Of a stretch of DNA of 64,000 bases, positions 45,834 to 58,147 are shown one piece after another. Made by a program: the position numbers and the translations under genes. The stretch spans positions 2,904,594-2,968,593 of the forward strand of contig JAPEIS010000004.1 in assembly GCA_029531795.1 (NCBI GenBank), given 5' to 3'. The notes beneath the pieces are model-generated. The model was not told where the DNA came from, made no database searches, and saw only the letters and a list, made by a program, of their open reading frames with translations. Every line of letters begins with the position of its first letter. The first letter of the stretch is position 1. The DNA is from Sclerotinia nivalis (lineage: Eukaryota; Ascomycota; Leotiomycetes; Helotiales; Sclerotiniaceae).

Positions 45834-48800
45834 GTATTCTCTTTCTTAGGGTCGAGCTTTGTTGAGACGACTAAGGGGATTAGGTTTATCCGGATAACGA
45901 TGGTGATAATTACGGATCAGTTCTTGAGTATTCTTCAAATACTCTGTAGGCTTTTCGGTAGGTGTATCATAGTTTACCCATCGGATAGTATACTTTAGGT
46001 GGGGGTTATTATAGTTCTAATGTTCTTATTGGGAATCTAGGATTTTCTTTATATCGAATTGCTCAATATCTTCAACTTCGATAGGAGGGGGAGGTGGGTT
46101 GCGTTGATCGGGGATAGGGTTATTATTGGTGGGATACAATAGGTTAATATAAAAGATCGGGTGATTCCTTATAGAGGTAGGAAGCTTCAGTTTGTAAGCG
46201 TACGAGTCTATGCTCTTCAGAATTCGAAAGGGATCTAAGTTTTTCCAATCTAGCTTTTTTTGGGGACAAAGAGTTCGGATATTTTTAGCATTAAGTCAGA
46301 CTAGATTTCCAGGTTGGTATCGACGGGTAGACGAACGGTGGGAATCGGTATTTTTCGAATAGCGGGTTTGATTAGCGGTTAATTCAGTCTTTAGGTGATC
46401 GACGATCGATTTTATCTTTTTGATGAATTCCTTAGTGTTCAGGACTTCAGAGCGATCGGAGAGTGTGGCGGGTTCGAAATCCATTCGGGGATGGAAATTG
46501 TAATTGGTAAAAAACAACGATAGACGGAAGCTTTCGGATCAGGTAGAGTTAATCGAGAATTCGATGATTAATAGTTATTCGGATTAGTCGTCCTGTAGGT
46601 AGAATATATATAAATGAAAATATTGTTCGAGTATTGTATTTGCTCTTTTTGTTTGTTTATCAGTTTCAGGATAATAAATTGTTGATAGTTTCGAAATAGT
46701 ATTTAGTTGTTTATAGATATGTTTTCAGAAGTCAAAGATAAATTGAGCTTTATGATTAGATATAATGGTTTGTAGTAGGCCATAAAGCTTCTATATATGT
46801 TTTAGGAATAGATAGGAGACTTTTTTGGAGTTATAGGTTCTTTGGTAAGGCAAGAAATGCTTCATTTTGGTCAATCGATTGATTACAACAAATATTGTAT
46901 TGTATTCAGAGTTTTTCGGAAGATGAGTGATGAAATCGATTGAGATATCTTTTTAGGCTTGTTGTAGAATCGGGAGAGGGCGTAAGATTCCTTTTTGTCC
47001 TTTATGGTTTGGAGCGGTTTGGTGGTAATTATAACAATTGTGTATTCAATGGGAGATGTAGTTGTAATATCCAGACCAATAGTAGTTTCGGGAAAGCAAT
47101 TCGAAGGTATGAGTATGGTGTGGGTGTCCGGCAATAGGGGAATCGTGGATCATTTGAAGGAGTTTTGCTTTTAGAGGATTGTAGTTAGGAATATAAAGCT
47201 TTTTATAATAATATAATAAATCATTGTTCATAATATATTCAGATAATGTAATATGTAGGTGTTTAGTAGTATTCTTTTTTAAAGTTTTTAAGATCGATAG
47301 TGAAAGTGGATCGGATAGGTAAGTTTCAGCGAGTAAGGGTTTCAATTCTTTAAGAGGTTCTAATTGTATAGATTTAGGTAATTGAATAGGGATTGGGTTA
47401 TCGGGTATTGCAGGTAGTTTAGGTTTATAGGTAGGTAATCCAGATTCGTGGATAGATAGTTCGGAATTGCGGATAGACGATAGAATATCGGTATAAGTTT
47501 GATTATAAATTGTAATTGCGAAATAGACTTTCTTTTTTGGTTTAACAATAGAAAACAGATCTATATCTAGATTTTCGGTTTTCAGAATAGTTTGATTTTG
47601 ATGAAGAAGGTATTCATCTTTTTTTTTAGATAAATTCTTTAATCTTTTGGTTAGAGTATCGGGTTTCGCTTTTTGTTTTCCGGGATGATATATAATCTTG
47701 AAATTGAAACAGGATAGAAATTCAGATTAGCAGGTTTGACGATAGTTCAATAGTTTTGTTGTTATAAAGTACTCTAGATTTTTATAATCTGTGATAATCT
47801 TGATCGAGGAAAAGATGCCTTCTAATTCGGATCGTCATTTTTCGAAATAACGGATAATTACTAGTAATTCTTTATCATAAATCTTGTAATTACATTTTAC
47901 AATCGAATGCTTTTTTGAGAAATATATAATAGGTTTTAGAATCCTATTGTTATTATATTGGAAAAGGATTCCAATAGATATATAATCCGATGCGTTCGTT
48001 TCTAGGATTACATTTTTCTTTTAATCGAAAAAGGTTAATACAAATACCGCCGTAAATACAGCTTTCAGATTCGAGAACGATTTCTTATAATCAGGATTCT
48101 ATTGGAAGGTTATATCCTTCTTGGTCAGGTTTACCATTGAGCGAATGATTGAAAAGAAGTTGCGAATAAAGTGTCGATAGAAATTGCTAAACCTTATAAA
48201 CATTTGTATATCTGTTAAATTCTTTGGTGTTTTTCAATCAATTATTGTTTTAATTTTGATTGGATTTATTCAAATCCCCTTTCAGCCTACAATTAAACCT
48301 AGGAATTTCGTTTCAGGTTTCAGGAATTCGTATTTCGATAGATTGGTATACAATCTGGCTTTCTATAAGGCGTTTAGTATCTTTTGTATATGCTTTATAT
48401 GTTCAGAATGGATCTTGTTATAAATCAGAATATTATTTAGATAAACAGTATAGAATATATTTAGGTATTCTTTTAGAGTATTATTAATAAATCATTGGAA
48501 TATTGTTGGAGCTTTGGTCAACCCGAATGGTATGATCAAGGTTTCGAATAGGCCGAATCGGATATAGAATGTAATTAGATATTCTTGTCCTTTTTTGATT
48601 CGGATATTATTAAAAATCGAGATGATATCTATTTTTGTAAAATACTTTATTTCTTTCAGATTATTCAAGGATTCTTTGGTTAAAGACAATAGGTATCGGT
48701 TTTTCACAGATAGGTTATTCAATGTATAATAGTCTATATAGAATCGAAGATCATTATTGGGTTTCTTAACAAATAAGATAGGCGAAGTGGAAGCAAAGGA

Positions 48801-49750
48801 ATTCGGTTGGATGAATCCTTTTATTAGATTTTCCTTTAATTATTCTTGCAAAGCTTTCAATTCGTTCCGAGATATTGAATACAGGGTTCCAAACGGTAGT
48901 TTAGTTTTATTTTGCAGTTGGATATCATAATCGTATGGGCGGTGCGGAGGTAGTTTGTCAATGTTACGTGGAGAAAATACATCGATCTACGAATGGAATT
49001 CAGTAGGTAGGTCTTCAGGAGTAGGGTTTTCTTTTTCCTTCAGGATTCGGTCTATCAAATCGATACTAATTTGGAATATCTTGTAGTTTCGATAAATATA
49101 TATCGAGCAAGTTCGGATTGAAACGCTTGTTATATTTCTTTTCTTTAGCGCTTCAAGACGAAGCAGTAGATAAACAAGATGGGCTTTGATAGGGATATCG
49201 GATAAGGCTCGGATATTCGATGGTTGTGCAGGCGTATTACAGGATTTCCGGTAGAATTCGTTATCAAAGCAAAAGGTATTGGATGCGAATTCGATATAGG
49301 GATTGTACTTCTTTAGTCAGGCCAATTTCAAGATAATCGGATAATGAATTAGTTCAGTAATATAAATTTTCGATCTTTTTTATAATGATTGTTGATTTAC
49401 AGATCGGTTAGAATATAACGATCTACTCGGTTTTCGGGCAGTATTTTTCCATCGAATTCAATAACTTCGAATAGGACAGGTAATTTGTATATTGGGAGTT
49501 TGGTAGCTTCTACTCAACTTCAATCCACAAAAGTATATCCTTTGTATCTGTTATCCATTATAGTATAAATGAAATAAGATCGATCAAGCGTTGATAAGAT
49601 AGTAACAAACAATATTATCAGATTTGTTCGATTGTTTGTTTCTTCAGCGAAAGATAAGCCTTAAGTTGCAATAGCGGATAGGTATAGTATACACAGGGCT
49701 TTCGTTTGACAACGACTTATACCAGGCGGGCTCCGTTTCCCGAATTTGGG
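45834..49750 (-). pseudogene. B-prime pol (PR-RT-RH-INT-chromodomain)
   Basis: RT blocks [31 protein letters not shown] and [18 protein letters not shown] at 48722-48492, with RT upstream to 48960 and RNase H downstream. The integrase zinc finger is at 47345-47046 (HDSPIAGHPHHTHTFELLSRNYYW). A FFTNYNFHPRMDFEP block begins the C-terminal part at 46517, followed by NQTRYSKNTDSHRS and RYQPGNLV. The chromodomain lies at 46080-45845 (LKYTIRWVNYDTPTEKP and NTQELIRNYHHRYPDKP). Stops are frequent. Its order and the chromodomain define it as a chromovirus. Confidence 0.85.
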
Positions 49751-49854
49751 GAGCCGGGAGGGGACAGACTGTACAGTGATATAGCATACGGTTGAATCTG
49801 AACGGAAGATAGAACAGAGGATAGCGGGGTAGGATTGGTAAAGCTAGCTCTAAC

Positions 49855-50991
49855 TTACACAGGACGATTATCTGGGAACGAGCAATCTTTCATATAGTGA
49901 TCGACCGATCCACAACGGAAGTATTCCTTTCGTTCGCATCTATTAGTATATCTTTGAGAATTAAGATCCATTGGATCTCTAGCAGGCATAATCATAACAG
50001 AAGCAATAAATCGGATAATAGCATTCGAAAACGGAGCAAAAGTACAATTAACAGGATTCAAGTTTTGAGTTGTAATACGGGGCGACAGGACGATTGGGTT
50101 GCGACCGGAACCGGTCGGTCCCATCAGGTACAGACAGCGATTCTCCAATATCTGTACGAAAGCAGTGAATGCGTCGGCGCTATTTGTAAATGGCTCAACA
50201 GTAATAATCTAATTCTTCAGTTCGCTCAACAAAACTTGTTCTAATAGGATAATCAGAGTACTATTGTCATCAACCATCCCAACTTCCAACATTAATCTTT
50301 AAAACTCAATATAGAAGATATGAAACGGTTGATTCCTCTATTTCAGATTGATCAAAAGTTTCTAAGCTTCGATCTACTTGTTCTAGTTTCTATAAACTCT
50401 TTTCAATATTTGTAATAGATTTTTATAATCAACAAATTTAACAAATTACCCTTTGATATTATATAATCGAATTTGTACGATAGTGGATCTAGTTAATCTT
50501 CTAATTACATAAGTCAAACAGGAATATAGGGAAGTAAAGCAATCGGAATTGGTATACATTTTATTCTGTATTTGATCGACAAATCGATCAAGATCGATTT
50601 TCGTTTTATCAAACGGTACAGGGTCAGGTACCCTCTTACTTAATTGAGGCTTCGATAGAACAGGAACGGCGGCCGGAATCGTAACGGGTGTTAGGGGCGA
50701 GGAATCGGTTGAAACAGGCGGGGCGATGGGGATGGGATGAAGTTGAGTTAGATGGGCAATCAATTTATCGTTCTCCTTCTTCCATTGTATGAATACAGTT
50801 TTCTCGATTTGCAGATCGAGAATAAGCTTTTGAACTGCAGATTGCAAATCGATTACCTCTGTCTTTATTTTTATACTATAATCGTAAAGGGAGATAAGAT
50901 AATGATACCAAATCGCGATATCGTTGGCTACAACAGTAACGAATTTTTCAGAGAAACCGGGCTGGCTAGGCAGGTGCGGATAGGACGACAT
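49855..50991 (-). pseudogene. B-prime gag
   Basis: Gag starts MSSYPHLPSQPGFSEKF at 50991 and runs open for 181 codons. It shows a coiled stretch, a Pro/Thr-rich linker (PIPIAPPVSTDSSPLTPVT) and a capsid start DRFVDQIQNKMYTNSD. The capsid continues through stops to the knuckle EYFRCGSVDHYMKDC at 49925-49880. It corresponds to B gag with its ATG intact. Confidence 0.8.
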
Positions 50992-51018
50992 CGTAGAAGT
51001 ATCGATACAGATAGGTAG

Positions 51019-51027
51019 GAGCTACAT
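51019..51027 (-). other. B-prime putative self-primer binding site
   Basis: The + strand GAGCTACAT lies two bases from the LTR edge, as in family A. It matches the LTR hairpin arm GAGCTACGT with one transition. In B the corresponding site is GAACTATGT (58137-58145), also two bases from the LTR. The two copies point to an ancestor GAGCTACGT. Confidence 0.6.
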
Positions 51028-51029
51028 AG

Positions 51030-51242
51030 TATCACAGAAACAACAAACAGGATAACAGGAATCACTTTTATTAATAAGACGTAGCTCGAAAAACTACGTT
51101 TCTATAAAAGGAACAGTTCCTTAAATACATTTATATATAATGCTAGCTTCGACCGGGGCTAGTCTACACTTATCCGAGGTCCAACTCCTATGGGTCGGAA
51201 CCCGAGCGGTCTCCGTATACCATATACGGGGACCCCGTGACA
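51030..51242 (-). repeat. B-prime 5' LTR (213 bp)
   Basis: Ends CCGTGACA, unmutated, on the + strand side next to TSD CGGAT. The same length as the other LTR is strong support. Confidence 0.92.
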
Positions 51243-51247
51243 CGGAT

Positions 51248-52375
51248 ATCGTTAATAGAACACCTATAGCTTTTCAGGGCAATTAAAATTCTTTTTAGAT
51301 TCCCAAGTGTTTTCTGAATATAGATAATCGAATCATTTGATTAAATACTTTATTATATTTCTAATATACTTACAATCTAATATTGTTTCGACATTGTATT
51401 TAGCGTTCGGATTGATGAATTCGATTATGGTTTCTAATACATTCGATACTCCTAATAGCATTAATTCGAATAAGGATATATAGAATACTAAATAGATATT
51501 TATAATATTTAATAGCTTCAATCTGAAATTAACAAATCCTACCATTTCTTCGATTTCGAATGATCCTAATTTTTTGTAGTCTAGTTTATCGCTTGGTTGT
51601 TGTATTTGAATGTTTCTTCGAATCAAATAAACTTTATCCCTCTTTTTAAGAGTAGATCCTATACTCTGTGATTTGTTATAATATACAATTATTCTCAAGA
51701 TTATAAACTACAGATCCAATGAAAGCTATTCATATAATTCCTTGATTTCCGATATATCTTTTATAGCTTCATCAGCATTCGCTGTTTGTGGAAGTAATAA
51801 ACAATAGGTTAATAAAGTATATCCATAGTTAGCGTATACTGACGTTACCTTTGTTATTTCTGTCTCCGATATATTATATACGAATTAAACTAAAGATAAT
51901 AATTCAACCCAATCGTCTTGTTTATAATTGATATAGCAGCATAGATAAACTTCTATCATCTGATTTAAACATTCTGTTTGGCCATCTGTTTGAGGATGAA
52001 ACACAATAGATAGTTTGCATTTGACTCCAAACAATACCATAAAAGTAATCCAGAATTTTGATATAAAAAGTTTATCCCTATCTGAAATTATTTTCTCTGG
52101 TATATTATATATACTGACTATATTTCATAGGAATATATAAGCCAGATTATCTACCATCCATTTCTTATAGAATAATATCATATAGATGAATTTCGTTAAT
52201 CTATTTGTCACTATTAAAACAGAATCGTATTCCTTTAATGTAATTGATTCTTTGGATATAAGTAGTTTTACTACAAAGTCCTATACAATAGACTTCCAAG
52301 GTTGAATAGATAATTCAAAGGTCTTGAGCTGACCATATAAAACATACCTAGCAGCTTTATTCCATATACAGATAT
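51248..52375 (-). pseudogene. D integrase and chromodomain remnant
   Basis: From 52375 the frame reads CIWNKAARYVLYGQLKTFEL, PWKSIV and DFVVKL, the Ty3 integrase finger end and core start. The C-terminal domain at 51698-51333 has VYLIRRNIQIQQPSDKLD and KLGSFEIEEMVGFVNFRLKL, and an ENTWES chromodomain end lies near 51300. The junction at about 52375 directly abuts the LTR. Everything upstream of integrase is deleted, together with about 60 bp of LTR end. Confidence 0.75.
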
Positions 52376-52765
52376 AATGATTTCTACTAAAAATCAAACA
52401 AGGGTTTGATAAGAATGAAGATATAACAATTGTATTATATAGTAATTATAATATTTAAACTAATGATTATTCTTAAATACGAAGCTCTACAAATAAAGGA
52501 ATCCATCCTGCTTATATAGACCTTCGTATTTGGGAGCCCTAGGAACCCTTGAAGCTCCAATACTCCAGAAGCGTCGGGAACCTTCGAAGCTCCAATACTC
52601 CAGGAGCGTTGGGAGCCTTCGAAGCTCCAATGCTTCATCACATAATCTGATACTGACATGGTCTGTACTCGTTTGTTCCTACGACCACCTTAATCTCATA
52701 CTAATTCGATCAAATCATAACGTGTATTCTCACGATCGGTTACTGTAAGATCCGTGATCGTAACA
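52376..52765 (-). repeat. D 5' LTR, 390 bp, truncated at its inner end
   Basis: Matches 44571-44961 of the other LTR over its whole length, including the 35-bp tandem units (52547-52632). It lacks the part corresponding to 44511-44570 because the internal deletion begins inside the LTR. Confidence 0.8.
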
Positions 52766-52770
52766 ATCGG

Positions 52771-52826
52771 ATAGGTGGAGTCTACTAAAGGGGCTGGTCC
52801 AGTAGCTCGGCCCTGATCTTGTAATA
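52771..52826 (-). repeat. B left LTR, second part
   Basis: Continues the LTR after the D insertion and ends GTAATA, mutated GTGACA. Confidence 0.9.
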
Positions 52827-52839
52827 GTATTTTTTTCTT

Positions 52840-55800
52840 TAAAGTCGAACTTTGTTGAGGCGATTATAAAGGTTAGGTTTATCCAGATACCTTTGATAAT
52901 AATTCTGAATCAGCTTTCGAATATTGTTTAGGTAATCAGTAGGCTTTTCGATCGGTTTATTGTAGTCGATCCATCGGATAATATATTTCAAATGAAGGCT
53001 ATCGCGATTGTAATATTTTTAGTGGGAATTCAGAACTTCCTTTATCTCGAATTGTTCGATTCCTTCGACTTCAATAGAAGAAAAGAATAGATTGTATTGA
53101 TCAAGGATAGGATTATTATAAGTGAGGTATAGTAAGTTTATATAGAATATAAAGTGATTTCTTATCGAAATAGATAATTCGAATTTGTAAATATATATAC
53201 TTATAGTTCGCAGGATCCGGAATAGATTTAGATTCTTTCAATTTAGTTTCTTCTGGGGTTTTAGGGTTTTGATGTTTTTGGTATTCAACCAAACCAGATT
53301 ATCAGGATTGTAATAATGAGTAAAAGTACAACAAATATCGGTATTCTTCGTATAGTGAGTTTGATTAACGATCAATTCGGTCTTCAGATGCTCAACGATC
53401 AGGGATATTTTCTTGACAAACTCTTCGGCATTCCGGATGTTAAAGTGGTTAGTGATGATAGACGGTTCAAATCTTATATATAAATGATAACTGTAATTCG
53501 CAAAGAACGAAGTCAAATGGAAACTTTCAGATCAGATAGAATTGATTGAAAATTCAGCAATCGACAATCATTCGGATCAATCGTTCTGCAAATATGAGAT
53601 ATATAATCAGAGATACTGTTCGAGTATAGTATTTGCTTTTTTAGTTTGCCTATTGATTTCTGGGTAATAGATTGTTGATAGTTTCGATGTTGTATTTAGA
53701 TATTTATAGATATATTTCCAGAAATCAGATATGAATTGAGTATTACGATTGGATATAATTATTGATGGTAGATTGTATAGTTTTCAAATATGCTTTAGAA
53801 ATAAATGAACTATTTCTTTGGAATTATAAGTATTGTAATAAAGTAGGAAATGCTTCATTTTAGTTAATCGATCGATTATTATGAATATTGTATTGTAACC
53901 AAAACTTTTCGGGAAATATGTTATGAAATCGATCGATATATCTTTTTATATTTGTTAAGGGATCAGGAGTGAATGGAAGATACCTTTTTGTTTTCTATGG
54001 TTTGGTGTTGTTCGATGGTAGTTATGATAATTATGTATTTAATAATTGATGTAGTTATAATATTCAGGTTAATAATAGTTTCGGGATAGGAGTTCGAAGG
54101 TGCGAGTACGATGTAGGTGATTTGTAGCAAAGGAGTTGTGGATCAGGCGAAGCAGTTTAGCTTTCAGGTTATTGTAATCAGGAACGAAAAGCTTTCTATG
54201 ATAATATAGTAGGTTATTATTCTCGGTATATTTGGATAAGGTAATACAGAGATGTTTGGGTACTTTCTTTATTAAGGCTTTTAGAATAGATATAGGTATA
54301 GGATCGGATATATATGCTTCAGCAAATAGAGTTTTCAATTTCTCCGGTGGTTCGAATAGCAGATCGGGGATTACAATGGGTGTCGGGGGTTGATTAGATA
54401 GAGCAATAGGAGTGGGTAGTGGTTCAAGAATCGGTAGAGCTTTGGGGATAAGTAGAGTGTCAGGAGTGGACGGGGAGTTAGGGATGGATAGGATAGATCT
54501 GGGGGCTGGGCGAATTGAATCAGGTTCTTTCGGCGATCGGTAGGATTGATTATGGGTAGTGATTGCAAAACGAATTCTTTTCTTTGGGGAATCTATTGGA
54601 TCAGATAAGATAAGTATAGGCGAGATAGATGCGGAAGTAGAAATGGATGTAGAGAACAGAGTGGGATCAAGGTTTTCTGATTTCAAAATTGTTTAGTTTT
54701 GATGTAGGAGGTGTTCATTTTTTTCTTTAGGTAGGTCCTCTGATTTCCTGGTTAGAGTATCAGGTTTAGCTTTTTGTTTATTTGGTTGATAGGTAATTTT
54801 GAAATTGAATCGAGATAGAAATTCAGATCAATGGGTTTGATGGTGGTTTAATAATTTGATAGTTGTAAAATACTCCAAATTTTTGTGATCTGTGATCATT
54901 TGGATCGGAGATGGTGTTCTTTTTAGTTTTGGGCGTTATTCCTTGAAGTATCGAATAATGGTTAGTAGTTCTTTGTTGTAAATCTTGTAATTATATTTGG
55001 CGATCGAATGCTTTTTTGAGAAATATATAACAGGTTTCAGAATTCCTATATCGTTGTATTGAGACAATATTTCAATAGATACGAAATCGGATGCGTTGGT
55101 CTCTACGATTATATCTTTTTCTTAATCGAAAGTGGTTAGGATTGATGCTTCAGTAAATACTATCTTCAAAACAGAAAAAGCTTTTGTATAAGCAGGACTT
55201 TAAACAAATAGGATGTTCTTTCGGATCAGATTAATCAGCGGATATATGATAGACGAGAAATTATGAATAAATCGTTGATAGAAATTGTCAAATCTGATAA
55301 ATGCTTGTACATCTATTAGGTGGACTGGAATCTTCCATTCGACGATCGTTTTGATCTTTGCGGGGTTCATTCGGATACCTTTTCGGTCTACAATAAGGTT
55401 CAGGAATTTGGTTTCAGGTTTCAAGAAGTCGTACTTTTTCAGATTCGTATATAGATCAGCCTTTTTTTAGGGCTTTTAGAACCTTTTGAATATAAGTGAT
55501 ATACTTAGAGTGGATTTTATTGTAGATTAGAATATCATTTAGGTAAGTAGTACAGAATATATCTAGGTACTTTTGTAGGGTATTGTTGATAAAATGCTGG
55601 AATGTAGCAAATGCGTTGGTCAATCCAAAGGGTATGATCAGGGTCTCAAATAGATTGAAACGGGTATGGAAAGTAGTTAGATGTTCTTGTCCTTTTTTAA
55701 TTTTTATATTGTTGAATATAGAGATGATATTGATCTTCGTAAAGAACTTTATTCTTTTCAAGTTGTTCAAGGATTCTTTGGTAAGTGATAGCGGGTAGCG

Positions 55801-57100
55801 ATCTTTCGCTGATAGGTTATTCAGAGTTCGGTAGTCGATACAGAATTGTAACCCTTTATCGGGTTTCTTGATGAATAGAACAGGCGAAGCTGAAGCAAAC
55901 GAATTCGGATGGATGAATCCTTTTTGAAGGTTCTCGGATAGCCAGTCTTTCAGAGTAGTAAATTCGTTTCGGGATATAGAATAGAGAATTCCAAATGATA
56001 GTTTGGTTTTTTTCTTCAGACAGATATTATAATCGTACGATCGATACGGAGGCAATTTATCGACATTTCGCAGAGAGAATACGTCGATCCAGGATCGGAA
56101 TTCCTCAGGTAGGTTAGATGGGACAGAATCTTTTCTCTAGAATAGAATATCGTCAATCAGATTTATAGTAATTTGGAATATCTTATAACTGCGGCGAACG
56201 TATATTGTGCAGGTTTTTATTAATACAGATATGATATCTTTGTTTTGAAGGGTATCTGGGCGGAAAGGTAAATATACTGGACGGGTTTTCTCCGGGATGT
56301 TCTGTAATGTTTTTATACGGGATAATTGTAGTAATATATTACAGAATTTTCGATAGAATTCGTTATCGAATCGGAATATATTAAATGCGAATTCGATATG
56401 AGGATTGTACTTCTTTAACCATACTAATCTCAGGATAATCGGATAATGAGTTAACTCAGTAATATAGATTTTTGATCTCTTTTCATAGTGATCGTTGATT
56501 TGTAAATCGATTAGAATATAACGATCCATTCGGTTTTCAGACAGTATTTTCCTATTGAATCCAATGACTTCGAACAGGATAGATAATTTGTACATTAGGA
56601 GTTTGATAGTTTCAATCCAATTTCGATCTGCGAAAGTATATCCTTTGTATCTGTTATTCACTATAGCATAAATAGAACAGAATCGATCAGGTATCAGCAG
56701 GACAATAACAAACAATATTATTAGATTTGCTCGATTACTTGTTTCTTCAATGAGAGATAAATTTCGAGTTGCAATAATGGACAAATATAATATATACAAA
56801 GCTTTCGTTTGACAACGATTTATACCAAACGGACTCCATTTTCCAAACTCAGGGAGCCGAAAGGGGATAGACTATATAATAATATAATATATAATTGAAT
56901 CTAAACAAAGAACAGAACAGAGAACGACAGGGCAAGACTAGTAAAGCTAGTTCTAGTTTGTACAAAACGATTATCTGAGAACGAGCAATCTTTTATACAA
57001 TGATCGACAGATCCATAACGGAAGTATTCCCCTCGTTCGCATCTATCAGTATATCTTTGAGAACTAAAATCTATTGGATCTTCAGCAGGCATAATCGTAA
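52840..57100 (-). pseudogene. B pol with Pro-rich spacer before integrase
   Basis: Protease-like region 56799-56137. RT 56055-55456 has IKKPDKGLQFCIDYRTLNN, but the catalytic pair is YLND instead of YLDD, and FTKINIISIF replaces the usual KLDIISAF, so two catalytic Asp codons became Asn by G-to-A changes. RNase H follows at about 55200-54790. A Pro/Ser-rich spacer with no stop (54686-54330) lies between RNase H and the integrase finger (AEAYISDPIPISILKALIKK and NHLHRTRTFELLSRNYY). The C-terminal part is 53516-53238 and the chromodomain about 53070-52840. Not functional. Confidence 0.82.
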
Positions 57101-57548
57101 CGGGAGTAGCAAATCGGACAATAGGATTCAGGGACGAAATGGAGGTACAGTTAACAAGATTCAGGTTTTGAGTAATAGTGCGGAATAGTGGGACGATTGG
57201 GTTACGACTGGAGCCGGTCGGTTCTATCAGGTACAGACGACGATTCTCTAATGTCTATACAAAAGCAGCGAATACATCGGCATTATCCGTAGAGGGTTCG
57301 GCGGTAACAATTTGGTTCTTCAGTTCATTCGATAGAGTTTATTCTAATAGGATAACCAAAATACTATTGTCGTCAACCATCCCGTCTTCTAATGCTAATT
57401 TTTGGAATTCAGTATAGAAGATATAAAACGATTAATTCTTCTATCTCAAATTGATCAGGAATTTCCAGACCTCGGTCCGCTTATTCTGGTTTCTATAAGC
57501 TCTTTCCAGTATTTGCAATAGATCTTTATAATCGGTAAATTTAATAAA

Positions 57549-58109
57549 TTATCCTTTGATATTATACAATCGAATTTGTATAGCAGTGGGTTCAGTTAAT
57601 CTTTCAGTTATGTAAATCAGATAGGAATGCAAGGAAGTGAAACGATCGGAATTGATATGTATTTTATTCTGTATTTGATCGACAAATCGATCAAGATCGA
57701 TTTTTGTTTTATCAAACGATACAGGATTAGGTATCTTCTTATTCAATTGAGATTTCGATAAAACAAAAGCAACAGTTGAGGTTATAATAGGAGTCAGAGG
57801 CAAGGGGTCGATCTGGTTGGTAGGGGTTGAAACAGGTGGGGTAATGGGGATAGAATGGAGTTGAATTAGATAGATAATCAATTTATTGTTTTTCTTTTTT
57901 TATTGTATAAATATAGTTTTCTCGATTTGTAGATCGAAAGTAAGCTTTTGAATTGTGGATTGCAGATCGATCATTTCTGTTTTTATTCTTATATTGAATT
58001 TGTAAAGAGAGGTAAAATAACGATACCAGATCGTGGTATCACTGGTTACAGTAGTAACGAATTTTTTAGGGGAGCCGGGTTGGCTAGGCGGGTGCGGACG
58101 GGATGATAT
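57549..58109 (-). pseudogene. B gag, start codon lost
   Basis: The gag frame corresponds to B-prime gag, but its ATG is ATA at 58109-58107. An open part (57881-57549) has PITPPVSTPTNQIDPLPLT, a capsid start DRFVDQIQNKIHINSDRF and PTAIQIRLYNIKG. A knuckle follows at about 57050. Not translatable as gag. Confidence 0.8.
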
Positions 58110-58147
58110 TGTAGAAGTGTCGGCACAGATAGGAAGGAACTATGTAG

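Larger units (their letters stand above)
45621..51242 (-). mobile_element. Chromovirus B-prime, full length, in D
   Basis: 5622 bp with perfect TSD CGGAT (45616-45620 and 51243-51247) and 213-bp LTRs of the B family but with different central hairpins. On the - strand it has gag 50991-50446, a zinc knuckle at about 49925-49880 (EYFRCGSVDHYMKDC), RT 48960-48492, RNase H about 48080-47690, integrase finger 47345-47046, core to 46530, C-terminal part 46517-46270 and chromodomain to 45845. The insertion lies just after the D chromodomain, so it is the youngest event of this branch. Confidence 0.92.
44511..52765 (-). mobile_element. Element D (Ty3/gypsy), internally deleted, inside the B LTR, carrying B-prime
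   Basis: TSD ATCGG is perfect (44506-44510 and 52766-52770), with termini TGTTAC and GTAACA. Without B-prime it is only about 2.6 kb. The left LTR is 44511-44961. On the - strand only the integrase from its CxxC finger onward, the C-terminal domain (51698-51333) and a chromodomain remain, directly next to the right LTR. Gag, protease, RT and RNase H are lost. An antisense ORF lies next to the left (3') LTR. It could have moved only with help from another element, or it was deleted after insertion. Confidence 0.85.

Noticed and set aside
46296..46517. FFTNYNFHPR ORF as an independent gene
   Set aside because: It is the integrase C-terminal region of B-prime pol.
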